Shown here piece by piece: positions 52,934 to 61,994 of a stretch of DNA of 64,000 nt; positions within the stretch are counted from its first letter, which is position 1, and every line of letters starts with the position of its first letter. Below the pieces are notes generated by a model. That model ran no database searches. It was not told the origin of the DNA and saw nothing but the letters and a program-made list of their open reading frames with translations. Made by a program: the position numbers and the translations under genes. The stretch lies in NCBI GenBank assembly GCA_025463135.1, contig JAOAPY010000023.1, forward strand, positions 1 to 64,000. Direction: 5' to 3'. This DNA comes from Acidobacteriota bacterium (GTDB taxonomy: Bacteria; Acidobacteriota; Blastocatellia; Pyrinomonadales; Pyrinomonadaceae).

Positions 52934-53157
52934 GTCAACCCGCGTAGCGGGTGTCAGCATAAAAAGCCTGGGATGAAGCTCTGCGGAACCCCAGGATGTA
53001 ACCCCAAAGAGAACCCGGGCCCACACAGTGGGCGACAGAGCTTTGTTATGTGGCTCCGATCTGTGAGTTACATCGGTGGTTAGTCTGCGTGCTGGATCCC
53101 GGGGTTCCGCTGGTCCACCCCACGCTTTATGCTTTCGCCCGCTTCGCGGGCTGACAT
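52934..53157. repeat. 224-bp palindromic element with 60-bp imperfect terminal arms
   Basis: Left arm 52934-52995 and right arm 53093-53157 are inverse complements with mismatches. Shared blocks are CCCGCGNAGCGGG, GTCAGCATAAA, and GCGGAACCCC. An interior ATGTAAC/GTTACAT pair extends the symmetry. It fills the gap between yebC and the MOT1-like gene. No coding potential. Confidence 0.78.
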
Positions 53158-53226
53158 CACCTAACAGCCGACTGGACTTGATCACAAGCGCCAACACCCT
53201 AACCACCTCAAATCAAAAGAATCAAC

Positions 53227-54393
53227 ATGGCCAAAGCCGAGTCAATCAAGGCCACGCGTGGCGGCATTCGTTTCGATCGCAACGAACTGGCCGGTGCTTT
53301 CGGCGATATCGGCACCGACCTGCCGCTGATCGTCGGCGTTATCCTCGCAGCAAACCTTGATAGCGCAAGCGCTCTGATTCTTTTTGGCGCGATGCAGATT
53401 TTGACGGCGCTGCGATACCGGATCCCCATGCCGGTGCAGCCGCTGAAAGCGGTCGCCGCGCTCGTGATTGCGCAGAAGATCGGCGGCGACGTGCTGTTCG
53501 GCGGCGGTTTGGCGATTGGGGCATTGATGTTGTTGCTGACTGTCACCGGGCTTATCGATTTGCTGGCTCGCGTTGTCCCCAGGGCAGTAGTGCGCGGGAT
53601 CCAGTTCGGCCTGGGACTGCAACTCGCTACTCTGGCGCTCAAAGACTATGTGAAGGGTGACGGCGCGCGTGGCTATGTGCTGGCCGCGATCGTCTTCGTC
53701 CTCATCGTCCTGCTAATCGGCAATCGACGCTATCCCGCTGCTCTGTTTGTCATCGTCCTGGGTTTGGCTTATGCGCTGATTTTCAAACTCAACGGCGCCA
53801 CGCTTATCCAGGGAATTGGCTTTCGCTTGCCGCATGTATATCGGCCGCATATGCAGGACGTCATCAGCGGCTTCATTCTGCTGGCTCTGCCACAGATACC
53901 ATTGTCGCTGGGCAACTCTGTGTTGGCCACGCGACAAATCAGCGAAGACCTGTTTCCGGAAAAGCGACTGACGGTGCGCGGGATCAGTTTTACATACTCG
54001 CTGATGAATCTCATAAATCCTTTCTTTGGCGGCATCCCCACCTGTCATGGCTCAGGCGGCATGATGGGTCACTATGCATTCGGCGGTCGTACGGGAGGGT
54101 CGGTAATCTATTATGGCATCCTGTACTTGATTCTGGGTTTGTTCTTCAGCGGTAGTTTTACGCAAGTGGTGCAGGTATTTCCGTTGCCGATTCTGGGGGT
54201 CCTGCTGGCCGTCGAGGGGCTGCGAATAATGCTGCTGGTCCGCGATACTGCGGATAAGCGCGCTGAATTTTCGATCGCTGTTTTGGTGGGACTGATCGCT
54301 GCCAGCCTGCCCTATGGTTATCTGGTGGGAATGCTCGTAGGCACCGCCCTGTATTATTTGGCAAGGAATCGACCGTTCAGCCAGGGTGTTTGA
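53227..54393 (+). CDS. MOT1-type molybdate/sulfate transporter
   Basis: 388 residues, about ten to eleven membrane segments. The first repeat has NELAGAFGDIGTDLPLIVG and PMPVQPLKAVAALVIAQK, and the second has PQIPLSLGNSVLAT and GGIPTCHGSGGMMGHYAFGGRTG, both diagnostic of the MOT1/SulP-related putative sulfate/molybdate transporter family. It should import molybdate (or sulfate) across the inner membrane. No molybdenum-cofactor genes are adjacent, so substrate preference is open. No strong ribosome-binding site. Confidence 0.88.
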   Translation: MAKAESIKATRGGIRFDRNELAGAFGDIGTDLPLIVGVILAANLDSASALILFGAMQILTALRYRIPMPVQPLKAVAALVIAQKIGGDVLFGGGLAIGALMLLLTVTGLIDLLARVVPRAVVRGIQFGLGLQLATLALKDYVKGDGARGYVLAAIVFVLIVLLIGNRRYPAALFVIVLGLAYALIFKLNGATLIQGIGFRLPHVYRPHMQDVISGFILLALPQIPLSLGNSVLATRQISEDLFPEKRLTVRGISFTYSLMNLINPFFGGIPTCHGSGGMMGHYAFGGRTGGSVIYYGILYLILGLFFSGSFTQVVQVFPLPILGVLLAVEGLRIMLLVRDTADKRAEFSIAVLVGLIAASLPYGYLVGMLVGTALYYLARNRPFSQGV

Positions 54394-54711
54394 ATGGTTG
54401 AATGCTGGAGATAGAAACTCCTAAATTTTCAATTTATCATTGGACACTTCTCATTTGTTATTGCAAAGCAAGCTAGTTGGATTTCGCGAGGGTTCCCATC
54501 GATGGCGATATGAAAATGCCAAATGGAAAATGGAAAATGAAAGAAAAATACGAATGGGCAAGATGGCAAACTCTCCCGCGCGCACTATGATCAGCAAACA
54601 AATGGCTTTACTACCTGCAAATCTATTTCTCGCTTTTAGCGCGCGGTGGAGTTATCATGCGCGCTAATCGAGCCAGAGAATCTGTCGTCTGAATCTTACT
54701 TGGAATCTTAA
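54394..54711. repeat. 318-bp gap with AAATGGA heptamer arms
   Basis: ATTTTCA/ATTTATC-type heptamers at 54425-54463 oppose GAAAATGCCAAATGGAAAAT at 54512-54540. The remaining sequence, up to the ruvC start, shows nothing further except a weak AT-rich stretch. Confidence 0.65.
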
Positions 54712-55275
54712 GTGCGTGTATTAGGAATTGATCCCGGAAGTGACACTACCGGCTGGGGCGTTGTCGAAGGCGATGGCCGGCGCTATCGGGTCGTCGAATA
54801 CGGAATCATCAAGACTTCGGCGAGTGAGAAGTTTTGCCTGCGCCTTTTGAAAATCAGCAACGGCATCGAGGAGCTGATCCAAAGACATAAGCCCGACGCC
54901 TGCGCTATTGAAGACGGCTTTTTGAAAACCAACGTCAAGGTTACTTTGAAACTGGGCCAGGTGCGCGGTATTGCTTTGCTGGCCGCTGCCCGCGCCGCCA
55001 TTGACATCCATGAATATTCGCCGCGACTGGTTAAGCAAACAGTCGTCGGCTATGGCAACGCCGAAAAGCATCAGGTACAGGAAATGGTGCGTGTGCTTCT
55101 TTCGCTCAAGAGCGCGCCTGAACCCCACGATGCCGCGGACGCATTGGCCGTTGCGATTTGTCATTTTCATCATGCGGGCCTGCAGCAGCGCCTCATCGCT
55201 GCCGATGCCCGCGTAAAGCTCGCCACCGCAGCCACCAGGACCACCGCAACTGCGACTCGTCGCCGCGCTGTTTAG
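54712..55275 (+). CDS. ruvC: Holliday-junction resolvase RuvC
   Basis: 187 residues from GTG at 54712. RuvC cleaves Holliday junctions as a dimer with Mg2+. The RNase-H-like acidic residues are visible: Asp7 in VLGIDPGS, Glu67 in CAIEDGFL, and Asp pairs in PHDAADALAVAICH near 140-150. The usual EEVF around Glu67 is EDGF here. The C-terminal tail is Arg/Thr/Ala-rich. ruvA and ruvB do not follow immediately, which departs from the frequent ruvCAB order; the next gene encodes a secreted protein. Confidence 0.93.
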   Translation: MRVLGIDPGSDTTGWGVVEGDGRRYRVVEYGIIKTSASEKFCLRLLKISNGIEELIQRHKPDACAIEDGFLKTNVKVTLKLGQVRGIALLAAARAAIDIHEYSPRLVKQTVVGYGNAEKHQVQEMVRVLLSLKSAPEPHDAADALAVAICHFHHAGLQQRLIAADARVKLATAATRTTATATRRRAV

Positions 55276-55325
55276 AATTACTCGCGTCGACCGGTCATCC
55301 TTAACTTTGCGCAGGAGGCAAGGCG

Positions 55326-56168
55326 ATGCGGAGCTATCTACCAAAACAGAACTCACTCTCGTTTCAGAACTCACTCTCTTTTGCAGGGGCGGACCTATCT
55401 GTCGGCCCTGGCGGCAGGATAACAACGCGGGCACACACACGGGTGCGTCCCTACATTTTTTTCTCAGTTTCCATACTTCTTTTCGTACTCTCAACCAACC
55501 ACACATCTGCACAGAAACCACGCATCCCAACCGGCGGGCGCGTGGCAATCGTCGTTGATGAGCGCCTGTCCGCCCTGCGCGCGACACCTGGTCTTGCGGC
55601 GCGCCTCGAACAGAGGCTGAGTCGTGGTCGCTATGTTGCGATCACAGGCACGCAAAAGACTGCTGATGGTCTAACTTTCTATGAAGTCAAAGTAAGTCGC
55701 CGGAGACGCGGCTGGCTACAGGCGGGTGCGGTTGTCTCTGCCGCGCTGGCCGCCGACGATGACCGGCTGCTGCGGCTGCTGCGCGGCTCGGACGACTTTG
55801 ATCTCGTCGCCCGGGCGCGAATCTTTCTCGATACTTTTCCTCGTTCAAGTTTGCGACCAGCGGTGTTGCAGCTTTACGCCGAAGCCGCTGAGCAAGCTGC
55901 TGCCAAACTGTCGCGCGACGCGGGTCGGCGTCTTAACCGAAACGAGATGGCGGCCGGCGGCGCGCCGGAGTTTTCGTACTTCATGAATTTCAACGAGCTC
56001 GATCGTTACAACCGCCAAGGTATTAAATTTGTTTTCGATGCGGCAGGAAAGCGCTTTCATTACGATGGGGCCGCCTGGCGCGAGATCGTGCGGCGTTATC
56101 CACAAAGCGCTGAGGCAGTGGAAGCGCGGAAACGCATCGAGACGCTGAAGGTCGCGGCTGGGAAATAG
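55326..56168 (+). CDS. Secreted protein with repeat-extended leader, unknown function
   Basis: 280 residues from ATG at 55326, which is fixed by AGGAGG seven bases upstream. The expected signal helix (YIFFSVSILLFVLSTNHTSA) does not start until about residue 43. The intervening 40 residues (SLSFAGADLSVGPGGRITTR) look like translated repeat DNA with opposed GGGCGGACC/GGTGCGTCCC ends. The mature part has an SH3-like beta segment (RVAIVVDERLSALRATPG; TADGLTFYEVKVSRRRRGWLQ) and then a TPR-like helical part with RRYPQSAEAVEARKRIETL. Likely a periplasmic or cell-wall-associated protein. The signal may still function as an N-extended one. Confidence 0.75.
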   Translation: MRSYLPKQNSLSFQNSLSFAGADLSVGPGGRITTRAHTRVRPYIFFSVSILLFVLSTNHTSAQKPRIPTGGRVAIVVDERLSALRATPGLAARLEQRLSRGRYVAITGTQKTADGLTFYEVKVSRRRRGWLQAGAVVSAALAADDDRLLRLLRGSDDFDLVARARIFLDTFPRSSLRPAVLQLYAEAAEQAAAKLSRDAGRRLNRNEMAAGGAPEFSYFMNFNELDRYNRQGIKFVFDAAGKRFHYDGAAWREIVRRYPQSAEAVEARKRIETLKVAAGK

Positions 56169-56276
56169 TTAGGAGAATATGTGTTCGGTTGAGAGGCAAA
56201 ATTTGCCTCTATGAATAAACGCTCCTACACTGAGAGTCTCTTCGTGTGGTGCGAGAGACGCTCTGGAGATTAAGAA

Positions 56277-56690
56277 ATGGGACTGATTCACGTGACAGTT
56301 CGCCTCAGGAGTTTGTCGGCAGCGAACGGAAACTACGAGGCCGACTTTTTAGTTGACACGGGGGCGACAGATTCGTTGGCGCCTGCTGCTGAGCTCACCA
56401 GGATCGGCGTGCAGCCAGTGGGCCGTAAAGCGTACGAACTTGCTAACGGAGTTGTCGAAGAGTTTGCGTTTGGTTTGGTAGAAATCACCTTTATGGGAGA
56501 AGTCACTGCGGGCAGAGTGATCTTCGGACCGGACAATATTGAGCCGATTCTTGGCGTCACCGCTCTTGAGTCGGCTGGTATTACCGTTGATCCAGCCAAC
56601 CGAACCTTGAGACGATCGCCGGCAATTCCGTTGAAAGGAGAAAACTGTTGGCCCAATGAAAGCGAAAGAATTTCCTGCGCCTTGGGATGA
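56277..56690 (+). CDS. Retropepsin-like aspartyl protease-fold protein
   Basis: 137 residues. FLVDTGATDSLAP places the catalytic Asp27 in the DTGA motif, and ILGVTALESAGITVDP supplies the second conserved strand and Gly of the clan AA retropepsin fold. It would be active as a homodimer. No signal peptide, so it is cytoplasmic. GGAG precedes the ATG at 56277 by eight bases. Its 3' end overlaps a small downstream gene by 35 bp. The biological role of these small bacterial retropepsins is unclear; a protein-processing or toxin-antitoxin-like role has been suggested but is unproven. Confidence 0.82.
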   Translation: MGLIHVTVRLRSLSAANGNYEADFLVDTGATDSLAPAAELTRIGVQPVGRKAYELANGVVEEFAFGLVEITFMGEVTAGRVIFGPDNIEPILGVTALESAGITVDPANRTLRRSPAIPLKGENCWPNESERISCALG

Positions 56691-56892
56691 AGAGCGTGTG
56701 AAGCGAGTAGTGCTCTATTACGAGCAGGTAAACCCCGGGCCACAGGTGCAGGACTCAGATTTCAAATTGGTCACCGCCACATTCAAAAGCCTTCCAAATC
56801 TCCTCAAGCGTCGTTACCATTCCCGGCATTCAGGTATGGTCCGCACGCGTCTAATGGCTAAGATATCAGCTATTCCTCCGTTCCCTTGTTAA
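56656..56892 (+). CDS. Small basic protein overlapping the retropepsin gene
   Basis: 78 residues. The first 25 (MKAKEFPAPWDEERVKRVVL) resemble a family of short uncharacterised bacterial proteins that begin MKxxEFPxxWDEERVxRV. The C-terminal half (FKSLPNLLKRRYHSRHSGMV) is basic and may be altered. AAAGGAG lies 16 bases before the ATG, too far for good initiation, so translation may be coupled to the upstream gene. Coding status moderately likely. Function unknown. Confidence 0.5.
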   Translation: MKAKEFPAPWDEERVKRVVLYYEQVNPGPQVQDSDFKLVTATFKSLPNLLKRRYHSRHSGMVRTRLMAKISAIPPFPC

Positions 56893-56915
56893 TAAACTCC
56901 CCTGAGGCTCGTTTA

Positions 56916-57515
56916 ATGACCGGAGACAACGAAAAGGAGAGCCCCGTGCAGTTAGCCGCCAAAGCATTGAGACCAGTTGCAGAACCGCCATCTGAACCGA
57001 GTGGCGAGTTGGAAATCCTCTTTCGAGAGCACCACAAGCACCTCTTTAGCGCGGCCCATCGCGTTACCGGCAGTCCGGCGGATGCGGAAGATGTGCTGCA
57101 AACTGTCTTCTTGAGGTTGGTCAAAAATCATGAGAGCTACGACCTGGCGGAAAATCCGCAGGCGTATCTGTCACGTGCGGCAATCAATGCCTCGCTGGAT
57201 CTTATCCGCAGCCGGCAGCGGGCAAAAACGGTCGGCATGGACGAAACACCGGCAGAGTTGATGGCCGTCAAATCAGGCAATCCGGAAACGCAGCACGCGG
57301 ATCGCGAATTACAAGCCTTGATCAGACAGGCAGTAGGTCGTCTGGGCGCGACGGCCGCCGAGATGTTCGTGCTGCGCTATTACGAAGGTCACGACAACCG
57401 CGAAATCGCCAGGTTGATGGGCACTTCGCAAATGGTCGTGGGCGTGGTGCTGCATCGGGCCCGCACAAAGTTACGAAAGGAAATTGGGCACTATCTGGAA
57501 AAACATCACCAGTAG
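56916..57515 (+). CDS. ECF RNA polymerase sigma factor
   Basis: 199 residues from ATG at 56916, with GAGG about eight bases upstream; the frame reaches a TTG at 56886. Region 2: LFREHHKHLFSAAHRVTG, AEDVLQTVFLRLVKN, AYLSRAAINASLDLIRSRQ. Region 4: LGATAAEMFVLRYYEGHDNREIA, MGTSQMVVGVVLHRARTKLRKE. It should direct transcription with the anti-sigma gene 88 bp downstream as its regulator. The stop codon overlaps a palindrome. Signal unknown. Confidence 0.9.
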   Translation: MTGDNEKESPVQLAAKALRPVAEPPSEPSGELEILFREHHKHLFSAAHRVTGSPADAEDVLQTVFLRLVKNHESYDLAENPQAYLSRAAINASLDLIRSRQRAKTVGMDETPAELMAVKSGNPETQHADRELQALIRQAVGRLGATAAEMFVLRYYEGHDNREIARLMGTSQMVVGVVLHRARTKLRKEIGHYLEKHHQ

Positions 57516-57580
57516 CACAAACTTCAATTTGTGCTGGTTGGAACAGAGACAATGCCGAAGAGCGCAGACTGAAGTCTACG
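57514..57580. repeat. Palindromes of the ACAAACT/GACTGAAGTC type
   Basis: AGCACAAA-N6-TTTGTGCT at 57514-57535 overlaps the sigma factor stop codon, and GCAGACTGAAGTCTAC lies at about 57563. They resemble the REPIN palindromes at 27.7 and 30.5 kb in layout: two hairpins about 30 bp apart. Confidence 0.6.
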
Positions 57581-57602
57581 TTACGAGGAAAATGAGGGCA
57601 CT

Positions 57603-60302
57603 ATGAAAAGCAATAAGGAACTCGACACCATTCTCGACAAAGCAACAGCGGACATTCGCAACGAAGTGATTGACCCGTCGCTGGCGGACCAGGCGGCCGG
57701 ACGTGTTTGGGCGCGTCTTGCCACTGAAGCTCCGGCCGCTTTACGAACGACCGCTGCGGTTGAGCACATTGAGAGTTGTAATGACTTTCAATCGCTCATC
57801 CCGGCCTATCTGAACAATTCGCTTTCGGAAGCACGCACGCTGCTGCTGGTCGATCACACGCATGAGTGCATTCCCTGTCGCCGCGCAATGAAGGAAGCAC
57901 GCAATCATGGAGTGGCGCCGCGCAAACAAGTGCAGCAACAACGCCGTTTCAATATTTCGCCAGTGGTAATGCGCTGGGGTATCGCGGCGGCGCTGGTAAT
58001 CGGATTTACGCTGCTGGCCATACCGCTGCTGCAGCGATATTCACCATTCGGCGGCCAGTTCGAAGCGACCGTACAGGCCGCGGAAGGTCAGGTTTATCAA
58101 ATCGCCGACACCAAAAGCGTTCCGCTGATCGCCGGCGCGCGTCTGCAAAAGGACGAAACGATTCGCACCGCCAAAGACGCGCACGCCTTTGTGCGCCTGG
58201 GTGATGGCTCGGTGATCGAAGTGAATGATCGTTCGGAGTTTTCCCTCAGCAAGAATGGACTGGGAACAACTATTCATCTTAACCGCGGCAACATCATCGT
58301 AGAGGCGGCAAAGCAGCGCGACGCGCACCTGTTTGTCGAAACCGGAGACGCGCATATCGCGGTTACAGGTACCGTGTTCTCCGTTAATAACGGAACCAAG
58401 GGTGCTCGCGTTTCGGTGATCGAAGGCAATGTTCATCTGGACCACGCGGGCATTGACCGGATTATTAATGCCGGCGAACAAGCTACCACCAATGTGAGCA
58501 TTGGCAATGTGGCTATCAAAGACGAAGTAGCCTGGAGTCGTAATGCTCCCCGCTATGCGCAAACGCTGGCCGCTCTCGGCGCGCTTAAAACAGAGTTGGC
58601 AAAAGTGGCCCAGCCGGGCGTGCGCAACTCGACGCGTTTGCTCGATCTGATGCCGGAAAATACTGTCTTCTATGCCGCTCTTCCAAATCTGACGGCGACG
58701 CTGACCGAATCGCATCGCATTATGCAGGAGCGCATCAATCAGAATCCCGCCCTGCGCGAGTGGTGGGAGAAAGAGCGTTCGCGTCGTGGCCCAAACATGG
58801 ACCAGGTGATGGGAACCATTCGCGAGTTTGGCGATTACCTGGGTGAAGAGATTGCGGTTTCAGTGGGCATGGACGAGAAAGGCGAGCCCGTTTCGCCGCT
58901 GGTCCTGGCTGAATTGAAGAACTCTGCCGGCTTCCGCCAGTTTCTTCAGCAACAGATCGCAAAGTATGACGGCGGAGCGAAAGACAAGCCACAAATTCAA
59001 TTCGTGGACAATCCCCTGACGGCGACTGAAGCCGCGGCGGATGCGGATCAGAAGAAAAACGAACGGCTTTATGTTTGGATCTCCAACGATTTATTCGCCG
59101 CGAGTCCCCGGCTGCAGGAGCTGCAAATCGTGGCCACCGTGATTCAAAAAGGCGGCGTTAGCGGTTTTACCGGCACGCCATTCCGTGCGCGGATTGCGCA
59201 GATTTATCAGGAAGGGGCCGGTCTGGTCGTAGCTGCCAATCTTGAAAACGTACTGACGCAGACCAGGGCCGTGCGCGGGCAAGGCGCTGATGCCGGAAAA
59301 CATGAAGAGGCGCTGCAGCAGCTCGGCATTCTCAATCTGAAATATTTCGTGCTGGATCAAAACGAGAGCGGCGGCAAAACACACACGCGAGCTTCGCTTT
59401 CATTCACTGAGGCCCAGCGCGGTATTCCTTCGTGGCTGGCGGCTCCCGGTCCGATGGGTTCACTGGAATACGTATCGCCCGACGCCAATGTCGTGGCCGG
59501 CTTTGCGGTGAAAAATCCCGTGGCGATGGTCGATGATTTATTAGGTGCGCTCGAAACTGTCTCGCCCGGGCTGCGCAAGAATCTCGATCAGTTACAGGCG
59601 GACCATGGATTGGATATCCGCAATGACTTCGCAGCGCCACTGGGCGGCGAGTTTGCTTTCGCGATTGATGGTCCCATTCTACCTACGCCCTCCTGGAAGT
59701 TGATCTTTGAAGTAAACAACAGCGAGCACCTGCAACAGGCGTTCGAACGAGTTGTTACGGAAATCAACAAAGAGGCCGCTAAGCACGGCAAGGCGGGACT
59801 GGTCTGGGAACGCACAGAACTTAGTGGACGACCTTACTTCACTTTGAAGTCAACCGACTTTGGCGTCGAAGTTAACTACACCTATGCCAATGGGTACATG
59901 ATTGTGGGACCCAGCCGGGCGCTGATTGCACGCGCGGTGCAGACGCAGGAGAGTGGGAATACTTTGGTGCGCTCGCCGAAATTCACAGCCGGATTGCCGG
60001 TCGACGGCAACGCGAATTTCTCTGCCGTCTTCTATCACAACCTGGCGCCACTGGTGCAGCCCTTTGCCGATCGGATCGCCGGCACGGCAAATCATCTGCC
60101 CCAGGAACAACAACAGGCGCTCAAGCAGATGGCCGCGGATCTGCCGCCGACGCTGGCTTATGCTTATGCACAGGGCGACAGCATCACCTTTGCTGCGAAT
60201 ACCGAAGGCGGTCCCTTTGGATTGAGCCCGGCAACCTTGCTCGGGATGCCCAATGCATTACAGATGCAGCACGTTCTAATGCAGGGGATGCACGGCAAGT
60301 GA
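57603..60302 (+). CDS. Zinc-finger / FecR anti-sigma fused to a DUF3352-like domain
   Basis: 899 residues. The N-terminus resembles an anti-sigma zinc finger: [16 protein letters not shown] and [11 protein letters not shown] (H-x3-C-x2-C, about 56-96). A membrane helix follows (about 122-144, [21 protein letters not shown]). A FecR domain spans about 160-300 ([42 protein letters not shown]). The remaining 550 residues ([48 protein letters not shown]) resemble DUF3352 periplasmic proteins. This is probably the regulator of the adjacent ECF sigma, with a large periplasmic sensing domain. The fused length is unusual. No N-terminal signal peptide, consistent with one-pass insertion. Confidence 0.85.
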   Translation: MKSNKELDTILDKATADIRNEVIDPSLADQAAGRVWARLATEAPAALRTTAAVEHIESCNDFQSLIPAYLNNSLSEARTLLLVDHTHECIPCRRAMKEARNHGVAPRKQVQQQRRFNISPVVMRWGIAAALVIGFTLLAIPLLQRYSPFGGQFEATVQAAEGQVYQIADTKSVPLIAGARLQKDETIRTAKDAHAFVRLGDGSVIEVNDRSEFSLSKNGLGTTIHLNRGNIIVEAAKQRDAHLFVETGDAHIAVTGTVFSVNNGTKGARVSVIEGNVHLDHAGIDRIINAGEQATTNVSIGNVAIKDEVAWSRNAPRYAQTLAALGALKTELAKVAQPGVRNSTRLLDLMPENTVFYAALPNLTATLTESHRIMQERINQNPALREWWEKERSRRGPNMDQVMGTIREFGDYLGEEIAVSVGMDEKGEPVSPLVLAELKNSAGFRQFLQQQIAKYDGGAKDKPQIQFVDNPLTATEAAADADQKKNERLYVWISNDLFAASPRLQELQIVATVIQKGGVSGFTGTPFRARIAQIYQEGAGLVVAANLENVLTQTRAVRGQGADAGKHEEALQQLGILNLKYFVLDQNESGGKTHTRASLSFTEAQRGIPSWLAAPGPMGSLEYVSPDANVVAGFAVKNPVAMVDDLLGALETVSPGLRKNLDQLQADHGLDIRNDFAAPLGGEFAFAIDGPILPTPSWKLIFEVNNSEHLQQAFERVVTEINKEAAKHGKAGLVWERTELSGRPYFTLKSTDFGVEVNYTYANGYMIVGPSRALIARAVQTQESGNTLVRSPKFTAGLPVDGNANFSAVFYHNLAPLVQPFADRIAGTANHLPQEQQQALKQMAADLPPTLAYAYAQGDSITFAANTEGGPFGLSPATLLGMPNALQMQHVLMQGMHGK

Positions 60303-60382
60303 GGGTGTAGCAGGAGGCGTGTGGGGTGTAGCCGGAAGTTTGCATGCACCCTGCACACTCCCTTTGATGAGGTATAGGTCCT

Positions 60383-60527
60383 CTCATTTTCCATTTGTCA
60401 TTGTCGGTGAGTGTTGTGATCGCTTCCCTGGTGAGTGATCACGCACCAACACTGAAATCAGAGACGACCAGACAGCAATGCCGAATGAGAAACGTCAAAT
60501 TACATCAAATGACAAATGGAGAATGAG
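60383..60527. repeat. AAATGGA heptamer inverted pair
   Basis: CTCATTTTCCATTTGTCATT at 60383 opposes CAAATGACAAATGGAGAATG at 60506; units are ATTTTCC, ATTTGTC, ATTG. About 100 bp lie between the arms. Confidence 0.72.
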
Positions 60528-60760
60528 AACTCGCCGTCGTATCTATTAAAGTTGCTCCCTCAAGTTGATGATCAACCCATTGAAACCAACGCTGACATCC
60601 ATCTACCTCCTACACCCCCAACCCTACACCCTTCCTCAAACGATTGGCAGAACTTTAACGCCGCCTCAAGCGTTAGCATCAATCGGTGCATTTGTGATAT
60701 TGGGTTCGGCATCCGGATTCGGTTTTGTTTGGAACTATCTGAACCGAAGCGTTTAAGATG

Positions 60761-60782
60761 TCCGACAAACTTCAGTTTGTCG
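60761..60782. repeat. Single ACAAACT palindrome
   Basis: CGACAAACTTCAGTTTGTCG at 60763-60782, the half-unit of the REPIN-like elements at 27.7 and 30.5 kb. Confidence 0.75.
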
Positions 60783-60829
60783 TTCGCGTTGATATGACTC
60801 AAGGCCGGGGTAAGGTCAACGAGTTGTTT

Positions 60830-60950
60830 GCGTCGCCTGGCGACGCCTGAATTAGAGCCGGATTCAATCGTCGCTATGCGACAAGAATAGGAACTCAACT
60901 GATCCCGGCGTTGAAACGCCGGTCTAAAGTCATACCGACGCTACGCGTCG
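60830..60950. repeat. Cluster of four short hairpins
   Basis: GCGTCGCC-T-GGCGACGC (60830-60846), GTCGC-TAT-GCGAC (60870-60882), CCGGCGTT-GA-AACGCCGG (60905-60922) and CGACGC-TAC-GCGTCG (60936-60950), all with tiny loops, in 121 bp upstream of the ABC operon. Confidence 0.75.
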
Positions 60951-61013
60951 AAGACACTTGTTCAGAGGTTCCTGAAGTCTGATATAAGAGGACCTCATGC
61001 AAAAGGATTTGTT

Positions 61014-61994
61014 TTGGTAGCTGCCTTACAAGAAGATCAGCAGATAGCTCTCCAGGCTCTGGTCCAAACGCCGGTCATCGAACTCGATGGCTTGAGCGTC
61101 CGCTTCGGCCGCCGTCCGATCCTGCAGGACTTGCGCGGCCAGTTGCGCGGCCGCGCCATCGGCCTGCTTGGTCCAAACGGCGCCGGCAAGACCACCTTGA
61201 TTCATACGCTGCTCGGCTTTCACCCTCCCGCGTCGGGCACCGCGCGCATCTTCGGACAGGATGTCATCAACGAGACCAAAGAGATCAGGTCAATCATCGG
61301 CTATATGCCTGAGCGCGATGCCTACATCGCAAAGATGTCCTGCGTCCATTTCGTGCGTTTGATGGCCGAGCTTTCCGGCATTCCCAGCGAGGCCGCGTTG
61401 GAACGCGCCCACGAAGCATTGTTTTACGTCGGTTTGGGTGAGGCCCGCTATCGCAATCTCGACACCTATTCATTGGGCATGAAGCAACTGGCAAAGCTGG
61501 CCCAAGCCATCGTCCATGGACCGCGGTTGATCTTTCTTGACGAGCCTACCAACGGACTGGATCCGCCGGCGCGTCTGCGCATGATCAAACTCATCCGCGA
61601 AATTCGCGACAGCGGCCAGGCGAACATCGTTATCTCGTCGCATCTGCTGCGCGATGTTGAAGAATGCTGCGAGGAAATTCTGATTCTCAAGGACGGCCGG
61701 ATCGCTACCTATTGCAACCTGGAAGAAGAGCGAAAGGCTAATCGTAAGTTTCTGGTCCTGGAGACACGCGGCGATCAGGCGGCGTTTACCAAAGCTATCG
61801 CCGAGCTGGGCTGCGAGTATGCGATCACTTCCGATCATCGAGTGAAAGTCGTGCTGCAGGAAGGCGCTGAAATACGCGACCTTTACCGCATAGCCGCGGC
61901 CCAGAACCTGCAGATTCGCAGATTGAATTTCAAGCGCGACTCGCTCGAAGACATTTTCTTGAAAGCAATGGAGAACGGCAATGGCGGTTTATGA
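61014..61994 (+). CDS. ABC-2 type transporter ATPase
   Basis: 326 residues from TTG at 61014, with AAAAGGA six bases upstream. Walker A is GPNGAGKTT, the signature region reads [14 protein letters not shown], and Walker B is [17 protein letters not shown]-terminal extension of about 90 residues follows the core ([19 protein letters not shown]), common in CcmA/NatA-type exporters. It should energise the permease encoded by the overlapping next gene. A seven-codon frame MQKDLFW (ATG at 60997) ends over the start and might be a leader. Substrate unknown. Confidence 0.9.
   Translation: MVAALQEDQQIALQALVQTPVIELDGLSVRFGRRPILQDLRGQLRGRAIGLLGPNGAGKTTLIHTLLGFHPPASGTARIFGQDVINETKEIRSIIGYMPERDAYIAKMSCVHFVRLMAELSGIPSEAALERAHEALFYVGLGEARYRNLDTYSLGMKQLAKLAQAIVHGPRLIFLDEPTNGLDPPARLRMIKLIREIRDSGQANIVISSHLLRDVEECCEEILILKDGRIATYCNLEEERKANRKFLVLETRGDQAAFTKAIAELGCEYAITSDHRVKVVLQEGAEIRDLYRIAAAQNLQIRRLNFKRDSLEDIFLKAMENGNGGL

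Larger units (their letters stand above)
60303..61013. other. 711-bp gap with heptamer arms and hairpin cluster
   Basis: Holds an AAATGGA-type inverted pair (60383-60403 and 60506-60527), a short doubtful hydrophobic frame (60565-60756), one ACAAACT palindrome (60761-60782) and four compact hairpins (60830-60950). Just before the ABC gene a seven-codon frame (ATG at 60997, MQKDLFW) overlaps the TTG start. Confidence 0.55.

Noticed and set aside
54721-55587. 288-codon minus-strand frame over ruvC
   Set aside because: Covers ruvC and the next gene's leader on the wrong strand and has no known domain.
60565-60756. 63-codon frame with a hydrophobic C-terminal half (LASIGAFVILGSASGFGF)
   Set aside because: It has a membrane-like segment but no good start, lies in a repeat-rich gap and resembles no family. 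Might be a small membrane protein, but evidence is too thin to call.
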